From Glandiceps talaboti (taxonomy: Eukaryota > Hemichordata > Enteropneusta > Spengelidae), in the NCBI RefSeq assembly GCF_964340395.1, contig NC_135553.1, positions 22,189,449-22,253,448 on the forward strand: DNA of 64,000 bases. The letters are read 5' to 3'. This document shows, in pieces, positions 1-10,900 of this stretch (position 1 is the stretch's first letter; the number at the start of each line of letters is the position of its first letter). A program made the translations under genes and the position numbers. Below the pieces are notes generated by a model that saw only the letters and a program-made list of their open reading frames with translations, searched no databases and was not told where the DNA came from.

Positions 1-1930
1 GACACTGATTGGACATCATATTATTACTATACTTTGTTGTCGTCATCCTTATTCGTGTAACAGATGTACTTACGTCTTTACTTTGTTTTCCAACCAACCA
101 ACCAACCAACCAACCAACCAACCAACCAACCAAACAACCAACCAACCAACCAACCAATCAACCAATCAACCAATCAAATTGAACATTGTACAGTGTATCC
201 GAGAGCATCATCTTGATTTGTAAAATAACATTCTTTATCGGTTCAGAGAAATTGAAACCCAGTACTCATACGTCATTCAAATTTAGGCAAATTTTGGCCC
301 ATTAAAAATGATCTCATTATGTAAATTATTGTGTTTGTGATTATAATTTATATGACTTGGCAAGATAAGATAAACGGGTGTACAATTCTTTAGAGTTAAT
401 AGCGTCGATATATGCGCAATCCTTAACTCGTAACTCTAAAATGAGCTACTCGACACATGTCACATCACATGAACATTTAAGCACATAAGCGGACATCAGC
501 TGTACATACCAATATTACGTGTAACGCCCGCGTAAAAAATCCAGTTGCCGCGTGTATACCATCATAGATGTTACGTGCGAGTTACAGTACATGTGTACTG
601 TTCATTATACATGTACAAAGCAAGTGTCGTAACCGAGTGACAATGCTCTTTTCATTTTCCGCCACAAAACTATATTATATCTCTTGCAATGATTTTCAAA
701 AGTTCACTGACACTTCGGATACACAGCTTGGCAGTAATTCCTCACTGGACTGTTGTTAGCCGCAACGGCCATATTTCGCAGACCCAGCAGACGAACTAAC
801 TCCGAATATAGGTATTTTTGCTTGCGACGAAATTGTATGTGTATTTTCCATTTATCGCGGACACCTGGAGAATTGAATTTTTCTACATAGAGTTACACAG
901 TATGTAGTAGGTTGCTAGCTGTACTACAGCTGTTACATAGCTCGACGATTTGATTCATTGGGAGAAACAGATTTTGTCAGATATATAGCAGTCGCACTAT
1001 TTACTCTGCTTTATTCCTTTCATGGGCTCGGTCCTTAAATATATATTGTTGTATATTGTTCACATTCAATTTTAGATTCAAGTCTAAGAGAGAGTGTGTA
1101 TTCTATTAATGATGAGTTTCCCAGGTTCTCTACGTACTAAATAGTCTGTCTACATCTCGGTCTGTGATTTCGTTTCGTTCACCACTGAGTTAGTGAGAAA
1201 CGGAGAAAAATCACATTGCGATGTAAACAGGTTACAATTTAAGAGTAAATCCAAAACTAGATGCGTGGATTCTAAACTCGTTTGTTGAATCGTAATCTGT
1301 TTTTTATTGGTTGTCGTCCACTTTCTAACAGCTGATAAATATTATCGTGGGGTATACATTTATAGTGGTACGAAATCTGAAGAAAAAAATGGACAATGTG
1401 TATAAGCGTATTGTATTGTATTGTATCGTATTGATTGCGTTTGGAAAGTAGCCATAGGTGATTCGGTCTTCTCCCATAATATTCAAATCTCACAGGGGAC
1501 TCAGAAAGTACGGTGACACTGTATGTAGTTGCCGGTGGTAGACCATGAATTGATCTTTATGGGCGTTAGTGGTCTCAGTGAGGTTTGACAGTTTGATAGA
1601 ACACAGTATGTACATAACAATGAATAGTCCGTGTCTTTTGTGTGACACCCATTCAGGAAAAAAACAACCAAAACATTTTTATTATACCAAACGGGTACTC
1701 AAAAAATAATTAGAGGTGACGCCCGTGTTCCCTTTATTTATGGAGAAAACTTGACTCACTGACTTTTGGACTTCTGTGTAGTCTGCACAGTGAAAAGTGT
1801 ATTATGCAGTTATTATAACAACACACGGAACTGCAATGATTCATTTAGGAAAGACCACAAAACATAACTGGCGCATTCTTCAAATTCTCCTTTGTTTGAA
1901 ACGATAATGATATAAATATGATAATTCTAA
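1..1930. repeat. 5' flank of Mpv17-like gene A, partly duplicated elsewhere in the window
   Basis: No convincing gene is seen before position 2070. Blocks of this stretch recur in direct orientation at 12474-13457. The second copy lacks about 335-1048 and 1217-1512. The part from 1638 onward recurs inverted at 10901-11546. It is therefore a segmentally duplicated upstream region of gene A, containing an AACC tract near its start. Short ORFs here look like chance. Confidence 0.75.
90..174. repeat. (AACC)n microsatellite
   Basis: About twenty tandem AACC units degrade into AATC units at the right end. The same tract, shorter, sits at the equivalent place in the duplicate (12565-12604). Confidence 0.9.
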
Positions 1931-2069
1931 CATTGTTATTTTTTGTATCGACAGAAAAGTGTGTTGAACTTAGGTGCTACTGTTATACAGCTTCCGAATT
2001 TGTTTGACGTGGTCATGGTCGTACACGGAATACCTGATCGTATCTCAAACCCACCCATTTGATGTTACT

Positions 2070-3985
2070 ATGGCGACCATACTATCCCGTCTCCGAGGGA
2101 GTCGACTGTTGAAAGACGCCATATTTGCAGGTGTTATCTTTGGGGCTTCTGAAATTACACAAGAAGTCATACAAGGAGAAAAAATTAATCTTCCTCATAT
2201 TGGAAGGATTGCTTTAACTGGACTGCTTTTCTATGGACCCTTTTGCCATGGGTTTTATCGTGTGCTCGACACTGTGTTGCCAGGTATTGCCAAAAAGACA
2301 ATTATTAAGAAATTGGTACTTGATCAGTCGATTGCTGGTCCAATCAGCGTATCAGGTTTTTATGTTGGTAAGTAAATATATACAATTATTAAGAGCGGTG
2401 TATACATTTAGTCATGAGTTAGATTGTATTTCCACAGTCCCTTCACTGACTTACTTGTATCGTTATTTTAGAGACATAGTCCCTTCACTGACTTACTTGT
2501 ATGTTTATACTATATCAATTTAATAACTTATTTTGAACTATCCGATTCACTCTCATGTCTAGTTCGATAGACTCTTATACGCATCGGTACCGCCAAGATT
2601 TGAATCACTGTGAACAAAATGGAAACAGGCCTGTTGTGAAGGAGAGTTGCCCAGATGACAAATACGATAGTTATTAAATTAATGTCATCCATGTTTGTTT
2701 TTTTACCTTCAGTGATGAGTATTTTGGAGAGGAAATCGGACATTTTCGCCGAAGCAAAAGATAAAACCTTACACAGTTTGGGTGCTTGCGTCATGTTCTG
2801 GGTTCCAGCACAGGTAATTCTACTTCCCTCTAACAAGACAGACAGACAGATAGGGGCAGAGAGTGGGATGGGCGACAAAGACAAATTGTGTATGTGTGAT
2901 CTCAGGTGTAATGCATGTACACTGTAAAGTACACTCTAAGCTTATATGCGGGTAAGAGGTAAACATGTATTTCAGAAGATCATTGAAAGTGAGAACTACA
3001 ATGGAACATGCAAAGCGGTCAAGATTAGCGAATAATGAACAGCAATATAAAATGACGAATTCACATCTAATCGGAGAACGAAAGAACTATTATTAATTGA
3101 CCTAGAGGGCGTAATAGTGAGTTCTTGAAAGTAGTGGTGATGGAAAGTGACATAGTTAATAAAATATGATATAAAGACTGGGTTTAAAATCATTGGTAAA
3201 TAACATTTCAATGCCATTCAATGCCAACGTATCACCTTGTTTTGTTTCTTTTTGTTTTTCAGTGGATTAACTTTAGATTTGTCTCGCCACAATTCCGTGT
3301 CACCTACATTACAGTGATGACGTATGCATGGGCTAATTTCTTATGTTTTATGAAGAATTGGGTAGGTCTAATGTCATTCTGAGTCAAATCTGATGTAGTG
3401 AATACGGCTCGATTTCTTCATTTTTCTCTGTGTCCTTCATTTATTGTAGTTTGTGATCGATTTTGTTGTTCTGGGAGTGACCGCCTCCCCGCCTTCTAAA
3501 GCATGGCCCTAACCTACATGTATCCATGTACTAACGCTACTACACAATTTCAGCTATCCTATAAATGCTATTTTTGAATATTCGCTTATCCTTCTAGACT
3601 TAGATAGCTGAAATAGTGTAGTAGCTAACGCTACAGAACTATAGGTAGTAGGCTGACATAGCTTTACATATTGCCATGGTTACCAATACTTAGAGTTTGA
3701 CTAGTATTAGGACTAAAAAAATTGCGTGAATCTGATTACGCTCAATTTTAGAGTAGATAGGGAACTAAGGTAGATTTAAAAAAAAAAATCATGTGTGACT
3801 GAATTGTATTTCTGTCTCTTTTGGGGATGAATCTAATGAAGGCAAATTTTCGACTCGGACAATAAGGTGATATTGTCAAACTGTATTGAATTTCAAAGGA
3901 AACTTTTAATAACTTATTTTTATTTTCATTTCAGCGTGCAGAGAAAGTTTTGCATCAACAGCACGCACAGTGTAAAAATGGGTAG
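2070..3985 (+). CDS. Mpv17/PMP22-family membrane protein (Mpv17-like, gene A)
   Basis: Four exons: 2070-2367, 2713-2813, 3263-3361 and 3935-3985, giving 182 aa, normal for the family. The introns have GT-AG ends (donors gtaagt, gtaatt, gtaggt; acceptors ttcag, ttcag, ttcag). Phases are 1, 0, 0. Exon 1 carries the small hydrophobic N-terminal half. Exons 2 and 3 carry the diagnostic C-terminal block: SDIFAEAK, then FWVPAQ directly joined to WINFRFVSPQFRVTY and a WANFLCFMKN end. This matches the Mpv17/PMP22 domain and resembles MPV17L2 most. Family members are four-helix proteins of mitochondrial inner or peroxisomal membranes, and the transported substrate is unsettled. The ATG at 2070 was chosen because the paralogues B, C and D start at the aligned residue. 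The open frame extends upstream to 1974 without homology. Intron 1 holds two units of the minisatellite found at 5940-6600. Confidence 0.88.
2430..2515. repeat. Two minisatellite units in intron 1 of gene A
   Basis: The motif around cagtcccttcactgactta occurs twice. It is the same unit that is tandemly repeated at 5940-6600, so the array and this intron share an origin. Confidence 0.75.
3531..3637. repeat. Foldback element in intron 3 of gene A
   Basis: The left arm, with ctactacacaatttcagcta (about 3537-3560), is the inverse of the right arm, with tagctgaaatagtgtagtag (about 3604-3624). About 45 bases of loop lie between. The outer flanks repeat ctaacgctac directly. This looks like a short hairpin MITE. 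Confidence 0.75.
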
Positions 3986-4044
3986 GCTGTGTTTCTCTGC
4001 TGACCATCGTAAATGTAACAGATGGCCATGCCATGGTATGATTG

Positions 4045-4250
4045 TTACGGGAAACAGCAATAGCTACGTAGCAACACCAATATCTACGTAGCAACACCAA
4101 TATCTACAATAGCAACAACAATATATAGCAACAGCAATATCTACGTGGCAACAACGTAGCAACAACAATATAGTAGCAACAATATCTACGTAGCAACAAT
4201 AATATCTACATAGCAACAGTATCTACAATAGCAACAACATTTTGATCTAC
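4045..4250. repeat. CAACAATATCTACGTAG-type minisatellite
   Basis: Roughly twenty-base units built from gcaacaacaatatctacgta repeat with variation just downstream of the gene A stop codon. They probably lie in its 3' flank or 3' UTR. Confidence 0.8.
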
Positions 4251-4735
4251 ATAAATCGGAAAATTAGAACTTGATAGCAAGACAAACAAAATGGGCTTTC
4301 ATAAAACAATTTTTCAGGTGAAGTTTTACGTGTGTACTGAAAGCTTTACGGAGCAGTAGTCAAATTGTGGTATTTATTTTTTATTTAGATTTGATAAAAT
4401 GAAACTAAAATTGAATGCCGGTTATAAATAAAATATACATTTTGAAGTCTTATGGGAAATAAGGGAAAAAATTGTATTTTATCAGTGTATAATTATGACC
4501 TCAAATTATCAACATCGTCGGATATCGCTCGTGCAGCTGATCATTTTGAGGTCAGAGTTCAGCAAGCAACTGCTCATGCGTCGTAGACCTTTCACGACAT
4601 TTATGGAGAATATATTTTGAATACTCAGCATTCTCAATTCTGAATTCATAAGGCAACATCATGAATTTAACGATTCATAATACTCACGACATATTTATTT
4701 AACTATTTTGCAAAAGTCGCATTGAATTCGTCCAG

Positions 4736-4975
4736 TGATACGGTGTATTCATCCATGGATACGGAGTATTCGATCCGTCCATGGGATACAGTGTATTCGT
4801 CCATGGATACGGTGTATTCGATCCTTCCATGGATACGGTGCTTTCGTAAATGGATACGTTGTATTTGTCTATGATACGGTGTATTTGTCCATGGATACGG
4901 TCTATTCATTCATGGATATGGTCAATTCGTCTATCGGTACGGTGTATTCGTCCATGGATACAGTCTATTCGTCTG
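4736..4975. repeat. Minisatellite of about 22-24 bp (gtattcgtccatggatacg)
   Basis: About ten imperfect units give open frames on both strands that are not genes. The stretch 4260-4735 before it and 4976-5719 after it show no supported gene. Confidence 0.85.
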
Positions 4976-5716
4976 GAATGATGTCTTGTCCACGTTTGGG
5001 TATACCCTGGGCTTTCTATCCATATTTTGATTCCAATGCCAAACTAATCTAACAAAATTCTTCAAGTGTTGTTTTACTTAATATCATATTTAGCTCGGAG
5101 AAGTCATCTTTGTGTTTCATGATGTTGCAGATTAGACACAAAGATACACGGCTGTCAGGTGAAAAAAAACTCAAAGTGACGTATATTGTAGTAGTATAAT
5201 AAGCTAGTATACTCCATATTCTTACGTCATCGTCGTAAAGCCACACGGCCTCTTTTGCGGCAATGTTTACGGCTACTGTGGATAAATTACTCTGGTGAAA
5301 GAAACTCACAAAATAGTTTTCCCATTCAGTCACTGGGATATGTACTTGTGTGGGTAACAGGATGTCACAGCGCTGGAAAATTGGTGAGGGACGGGGGGGG
5401 GGGGCTGCAATACACGTCATCAATCTAAAATTAAATGGTCACATGTCAGGATTGAAATTCTTGAAAATAACGGATGATTATGTCAGTGTGCAAGATGGGA
5501 GTTTTAAATAATTTATGTAATTATTATACAATCATGTCATTTTTTTGTAATTTAAACCAGATTGGAATGGAATATTAATACATGCCAAAACTCAGTATGT
5601 AAAAAGCCCACAATTTATTGTGCAACGTACATATAGTTGAGTGTACAGTGTGAATTTCGCTGCCTTGGAAACTTTTTTTTTTAAATAAACATTTACGGGT
5701 TATTAGAATGTGTAAA

Positions 5717-5719
<3 letters not shown>

Positions 5720-5797
<78 letters not shown>

Positions 5798-5816
5798 CCC
5801 TCTCTCTCTCTCTCTC

Positions 5817-5895
<79 letters not shown>

Positions 5896-5909
5896 TCTCT
5901 CTCTCTCTC
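5720..5909. repeat. (CT)n microsatellite
   Basis: Nearly pure CT repeat with two C-rich interruptions near 5793-5826. It creates spurious Ser-Leu and Arg-Glu open frames. Confidence 0.97.
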
Positions 5910-5939
5910 GCAGCCTTGGTTTATTCATTTAGAGAGAGG

Positions 5940-6600
5940 CGTCCACTAACTTACATCGTTATTTTAGCTAAAATACAGTCTATTCACTAACGCCTATTTA
6001 CTGCGCTGTCGAGATACATCATTAGCCCTTGCATCCGCAAACGTATTAATAAATCACTATTTTAGAGAGATATAATCCCTATACTGACTTGCATTGTTAT
6101 TTTAGAGATACAGTCCCTCAACCGATTTTAAACATCTTTATTTTAGAGCCCCGGTCCTTCAGCGAATACTTGTATCGTTATTTTAGAGAGACGTGGTCCC
6201 TTCACCGACTTACTTGTATCATTGTTAAAGAGAGACACAGTCCCTTCACTGACTTACTTGTATCGTTGTTAAAGAGACACACAGTCCCTTCACTGACTTA
6301 CTTGTATCGTTATCATAGAGAGACACAGTCCCTTCACTGACTTACTTGTATCGTTATCATAGAGAGACACAGTCCCGTAATTACTACATTGTATTTTAGA
6401 GAGACATTGTTCCTTCACCAATCTACAGTTACTTTAGACGAGGTCCCTTTCCTAACTGACTTAAACGATGTGGATCTTATTTTTTAATAAGTGAAAACTC
6501 CCTACACTGACTTGCATTGCTATTTTAGAGACACACAGTCTCTTCACTATTAAACTTGTATAGTTATTTTAGAGAGACATGGTCCCTTCACCGATTTACA
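5940..6600. repeat. Degenerate minisatellite, unit about 50-60 bp
   Basis: Around ten units centred on ttattttagagagacacag and tcccttcactgacttacttg are recognisable, and the best-preserved ones lie at 6180-6370. Two units also occur in intron 1 of gene A. The short ORF through it is a by-product. From 6600 to 6778 nothing is recognised. Confidence 0.85.
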
Positions 6601-6778
6601 TACTGAGGAAACCCAGGTAGCTTTCAAGTTCAGCATCAATACCAAAGACAGGTTGCAAATTGTTGTAATAGTCATGTACATGACATGTAATACAACCAAG
6701 AATGTATTCAGGGAGCCTCGTTTTCTCAAACGTTGGCCAAATCATGAAGCAATTAAAGCATAGATAGTGGACACTCTC

Positions 6779-6857
6779 ACAAAGTAGGTCTATGGATATT
6801 ATGTTTGACGGAGTAGTATTGATGTACTTTTTAGCCCGAGGAAATAAAGTTAGTCAT
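6779..6857. repeat. Direct repeat, copy 1 (flanks inverted gene A fragment)
   Basis: About 78 bp beginning aaagtaggtctatg and ending gaggaaataaagtta recurs at 11549-11622 with few differences. The two copies bracket the inverted gene A fragment and the LINE inserted in it. Confidence 0.85.
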
Positions 6858-6883
6858 TGGACCAGCAATTGACTGATCAAGTA
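6855..6883 (-). pseudogene. Distal piece of inverted gene A exon 1 copy
   Basis: Read on the minus strand, this stretch gives tacttgatcagtcaattgct, matching gene A exon 1 at about 2319-2345. It is the continuation of the copy at 10901-11546, separated from it by the LINE at 6884-10900. Confidence 0.8.
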
Positions 6884-7114
6884 TAGTCCATGAGGGCGCT
6901 CGCCCGTATAGTAAGACGTAGTGTATCGTCTCCAAGAAATTTAAAGTTTTCGCTATTGTAACCGTATGTTTTTGACTACAATCGAAAGAATCGGGCTCAT
7001 AAGTGTCGTAGGACCTCGGATGGTGTGTATAGGTATCATTTCCTTGCTTTCCTGAACTATATTTTTCGAAAGAAAATTGTACGTCAGTTGCTGTGTTGAA
7101 AGTAAATTTTCAAG

Positions 7115-7954
7115 ATGGCGGCTCGCACGACAAGAAATAGTGTGTCGAAAAGCAAGACAACAAAGGACGTCAACACCTGTGGTGATTGTAACAGAGAAGT
7201 GAGTGGTAATGGTGACCAGATACAGTGCGAAATATGCATGTCCATTTTTCATATCTCATGTGCAGGTATCAGCAGTGAACTTTGTAAGGTCTTGTCATCG
7301 AGCAACTCGAACAACGCAATACATTGGTTTTGCAAAGGGTGTAACAAAGGTGCGGTTAAACTTTTCAGTGTTATGAATAACCTCCAGGTGCGACAAGATA
7401 AGTTGGAGAATGATGTAAAGGAGTTGAGAGACGAATTTAGTGAATATCAAGAAAATATTTGTACAAGGAACGAAGTAGGACAAATTGTAACTCGGGCAAT
7501 ACAGGAAGACAAAAGAAGACTAAACTTGATCATCAAAAACCTACCAGAACCAGATAATGAGAGTATAACGGAGATGGATACAGTGAGTAATCTTTTGAAA
7601 GACATTGGAGTGGAGGCAGTTGATATTGCTGAGCTAGAAAGATTGCCATCCGGCAACAACATATCTACTACGAAAAATAAACAACCAAGGTTACTGAAGA
7701 TTAAATTAAGCAACTTGGGAACAAAGTACAAAATATTGAGAGAAGCAAAGAAATTATCCAGGTCACCAAATGAAGTTTACAAGAAAGTTTACATATCACC
7801 CGACATGACGTATGAGCAACGTGTAAATGATAGGAAGTTAAGAGATGAGCTCAAAGAGAGGAGGAGGAAAGGAGAATCAAATATTAGAATATACCAAGGA
7901 AGAATTGTAACCAATCAGCGGAACAGTGATGTCTTGCATACAAAAAACGATTAG
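7115..7954 (+). CDS. LINE ORF1 protein with PHD finger
   Basis: 279 aa, starting at an ATG in context aagATGgc. Residues about 26-77 form a PHD-type zinc finger: CGDC, then CEIC, HISC and WFCKGC, giving a Cys4-His-Cys3 ligand set. A coiled-coil segment follows (about 88-115). From about 130 to 265 there is a segment like the L1 ORF1p RNA-binding fold, with the RRLNLIIKNLPE start and the YKILREAKKL and VYISPDMTYEQR blocks. ORF1 proteins of LINEs bind the element RNA and act as nucleic-acid chaperones. PHD-bearing ORF1s are known from CR1-group elements. No stop or frameshift is present. The PHD could read host chromatin, but that is inference. Confidence 0.85.
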   Translation: MAARTTRNSVSKSKTTKDVNTCGDCNREVSGNGDQIQCEICMSIFHISCAGISSELCKVLSSSNSNNAIHWFCKGCNKGAVKLFSVMNNLQVRQDKLENDVKELRDEFSEYQENICTRNEVGQIVTRAIQEDKRRLNLIIKNLPEPDNESITEMDTVSNLLKDIGVEAVDIAELERLPSGNNISTTKNKQPRLLKIKLSNLGTKYKILREAKKLSRSPNEVYKKVYISPDMTYEQRVNDRKLRDELKERRRKGESNIRIYQGRIVTNQRNSDVLHTKND

Positions 7955-8049
7955 TATACAAGAACAACAAACAAAGTAACAATGTACATATTGTAAATAG
8001 TATTTATTGTAAAAATTACAAACAAAACAAGTTAAGAGATGTCAACAGT

Positions 8050-10824
8050 TTGAAATGTGTATGCATAAATGCTCGAAGTTTGATGAACAAGTTTAATGAC
8101 CTCGAATGTTTAGTAGCTGAGTTGCAACCTGATATAGTGGGTGTGACTGAATCCTGGGCAACAGAGGAACACACAACAGCAGAATTAAGTATTGATGGAT
8201 ACAACGTATTACGAAGGAACAGAACTGGAAGGAGAGGAGGAGGAGTATTTATGTATGTAAAGGACTGTTTTAAAATTTCTCCAAGAGAAGATCTCTCAAA
8301 TAGTGGTTTTGAAGAAAGTGTATGGTGTGAGTTGCAGTGCAGTCAACGAGATACTTTACTCATAGGTGTTTGTTATAGAAGTCCAAGTTCAGATATACGC
8401 AATAATAATGAACTAGATAGTCTGCTACATAAAGTTCACAGTCATGCTTTACTATGTATGGGAGATTTCAACTATCCGTCCATTGATTGGAAACTATTGT
8501 CTGCCCAAACTCAGGAAAGTCAAAGTTTTCTGGATACCATACAAGACTGTTTTCTAACTCAACATGTGTATATGCCAACAAGAGGTGATGCCATTCTTGA
8601 TTTAGTAATGACGTCAGAGCCCAATATGGTAGATGAAGTTGAAGTGAGGGACCATTTCAGTACAAGTGATCACAATATTGTTCTGTGGAACACAGTGGTC
8701 AGAATGGAAATTTCAGAGAACAAGTCAAAAACATTGAACTATAATAGAGCTGACTATGCAGAAATGAAACACACATTACAACAGATTAATTGGAACACAA
8801 CATTTAAAGATAAAGATACTGAGAAATGCTGGAATAGCTTTCAAGACATACTAAAGGAGACAGTAAATAAGTCTACACCGCTTGTTAACAGGAGAAAAAG
8901 AAGACAACCAGTATGGATGAATAAGAGAGTGTTGAAACAAATCAAACGAAAATACCATGCATGGAAAAAATATACACTTACCAAGGACTATGAGGACTTT
9001 CAGGCATATAAACTATCTCAAATCAAAGCAAACAAGGAAGTTCGAAAAGCAAAGCGACAATTTGAAAAGAAGTTGAGTCAGAACATAAAAACAGATACAA
9101 AGAGCTTTTATTCTTATATAAGAAGAAAACAGAAAACAAAGGACTCCATAGGACCATTGAAAGATAATACAGGCAAAACAATTGACTCAGATAAGGAAAC
9201 GGCAGAAACCCTGAATACACACTTCAGTTCAGTATTTACTGACGAGGACTTGCATCATATTCCAACACCAGAGTTACTTCTTCAGGATGAAAACGATTGG
9301 CTGACTAATCTACACATTAATACAGAAGATGTTCATGCAGAACTGATTAAATTGAATCCAAACAAAACACCCGGTCCAGACAATATACACCCTAGAGTAC
9401 TTAAAGAACTTGCCGATGAACTTGCAGCACCTGTCGCTACCATATATAACATGACAATGAAACATGGAGATATTCCTGAAGCATGGAAGCAAGCAAACGT
9501 AACACCCATATACAAAAAGGGACCCAAACACTATGCTGGTAATTATAGGCCAGTAAGTCTGACTTCCATTTTATGCAAGGTACTGGAAACACTCATCAGA
9601 AACGCCATAGTAAACCATTTAGAGAAGTACTCCCTTATCAATAACAGTCAGTATGGATTCACCAAAGGAAAGTCATGTGTTTCAAACTTATTAGTGTTTT
9701 TCGAAATTGTAACAAAATCACTCGATGAAGGAAGTCCTGTAGACATTGCATATCTTGACTTCAGTAAAGCTTTCGACAAGGTGCCACATGCAAGACTACT
9801 AGCCAAGCTACAGGCTCATGGTATAGCAGGGAATGTCAGGTCATGGATTAAAACTTGGTTAGCCTGCAGATCACAGCGCACAGTACTAAATGGTGTAGCT
9901 TCAGAGTGGTCATCTGTAACTAGTGGAGTTCCGCAGGGATCTGTGCTCGGACCAACTCTGTTTCTGATTCATATCAATGACATTGATAACGCTGTTAAGT
10001 CTTTCATACTGAAGTTTGCTGATGACACCAAGTTATGCACAGCTGTAAATTCACCAACAGATTATGTTAATTTCCAAGAAGACCTGAATAACTTAAGTCA
10101 ATGGGCTGACACCTGGCAAATGTCATTCAATGTTGACAAATGTAAAATTATGCACACTGGATCATCAAATCCTTCATATACATACACTATGAATGGACAA
10201 CCACTACAAACAGTCACAGAAGAAAAGGACCTAGGTGTTTTAATTCATAACTCGTTGAAATCAAGTCAGCACTGTGCAGCAGCAGCTAAAAAGGCAAATA
10301 GAGCTCTGGGAATTATCAAACGAAATATCACGTATAAATCAAAGTTTGTCATCATGAAACTATTCAACTCTCTAGTTCGGCCACACATTGAATATGCAGT
10401 GCAATTCTGGAACCCATATCTGAAAAAGGACATCGAACTCTTAGAAAAGGTGCAAAGGAGGGCTACCAAGCTGATACCTGAACTTCGACATCTCACTTAC
10501 GTTGAAAGGCTAGAAGCACTCAGTTTAACAACATTAGAACAAAGACGGTTGCGAGGAGATTTGATACAAGTCTTTCGTTTTCTGAAAGGATTTGACAAAA
10601 TTGATCAAAGCGTTTTATTCACCTACCATCCAACAAACAGGACAAGAGGACACTCACTCAAGATTTTTAAACCAACTGTCAGATTGAATATCCGGAAATA
10701 CTTCTTTTCTCAACGTGTTGTACTCCACTGGAACAATTTACCAGAACATGTTATTGGAGCAGAAACTGTTAAAGACTTTAAAATTGTCTTGGACCAGTAC
10801 TGGAACACTACAGGGATTATATAG
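8050..10824 (+). CDS. LINE ORF2: endonuclease-reverse transcriptase
   Basis: About 924 aa, uninterrupted. The N-terminal apurinic-like endonuclease (EEP family) shows INARSL, GVTESW, CYRSPS, MGDFNYPSIDW and SDHNIV. The central RT shows NYRPVSL, YLDFSKAFDKVPH, SGVPQGSVLGP and the catalytic FADDTKL. The C-terminal region ends with the usual WNNLPEHV type block. The protein nicks target DNA and primes reverse transcription there. The frame is open from 7930, overlapping the end of ORF1. The first in-frame ATG (8083) lies inside the endonuclease start, so translation probably begins by a non-ATG codon, reinitiation or coupling with ORF1. The listed start is a TTG and is uncertain. Confidence 0.9.
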   Translation: MKCVCINARSLMNKFNDLECLVAELQPDIVGVTESWATEEHTTAELSIDGYNVLRRNRTGRRGGGVFMYVKDCFKISPREDLSNSGFEESVWCELQCSQRDTLLIGVCYRSPSSDIRNNNELDSLLHKVHSHALLCMGDFNYPSIDWKLLSAQTQESQSFLDTIQDCFLTQHVYMPTRGDAILDLVMTSEPNMVDEVEVRDHFSTSDHNIVLWNTVVRMEISENKSKTLNYNRADYAEMKHTLQQINWNTTFKDKDTEKCWNSFQDILKETVNKSTPLVNRRKRRQPVWMNKRVLKQIKRKYHAWKKYTLTKDYEDFQAYKLSQIKANKEVRKAKRQFEKKLSQNIKTDTKSFYSYIRRKQKTKDSIGPLKDNTGKTIDSDKETAETLNTHFSSVFTDEDLHHIPTPELLLQDENDWLTNLHINTEDVHAELIKLNPNKTPGPDNIHPRVLKELADELAAPVATIYNMTMKHGDIPEAWKQANVTPIYKKGPKHYAGNYRPVSLTSILCKVLETLIRNAIVNHLEKYSLINNSQYGFTKGKSCVSNLLVFFEIVTKSLDEGSPVDIAYLDFSKAFDKVPHARLLAKLQAHGIAGNVRSWIKTWLACRSQRTVLNGVASEWSSVTSGVPQGSVLGPTLFLIHINDIDNAVKSFILKFADDTKLCTAVNSPTDYVNFQEDLNNLSQWADTWQMSFNVDKCKIMHTGSSNPSYTYTMNGQPLQTVTEEKDLGVLIHNSLKSSQHCAAAAKKANRALGIIKRNITYKSKFVIMKLFNSLVRPHIEYAVQFWNPYLKKDIELLEKVQRRATKLIPELRHLTYVERLEALSLTTLEQRRLRGDLIQVFRFLKGFDKIDQSVLFTYHPTNRTRGHSLKIFKPTVRLNIRKYFFSQRVVLHWNNLPEHVIGAETVKDFKIVLDQYWNTTGII

Positions 10825-10900
10825 GCCTTTAAGGCTTTTCTCCCTTACTTGCCATGGATGGATGTTACCATGGCAATCATATTAAATCAAATCATATTAA

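Larger units (their letters stand above)
6884..10900 (+). mobile_element. Full-length-looking CR1/L2-group LINE with two open ORFs
   Basis: A non-LTR retrotransposon of about 4.0 kb: 5' leader, ORF1 (7115-7954), ORF2 (start unclear, to 10824), a short 3' UTR, and a tail of two copies of atcatattaaatcaa. The sequence atcaagta occurs immediately before it (6876-6883) and immediately after it (10901-10908), as expected of a target-site duplication. The flanks rejoin into a continuous copy of gene A exon 1. The clade is uncertain: RT sequence and repeated tail fit the CR1/L2/Rex1 group. Confidence 0.85.

Noticed and set aside
5049-5423. Minus-strand 124-aa ORF
   Set aside because: No recognisable family and a poly-G run inside it. 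No splice partners found.
5575-5932. Arg-Glu and Ser-Leu repeat ORFs
   Set aside because: Produced by the CT microsatellite. No flanking coding signal.
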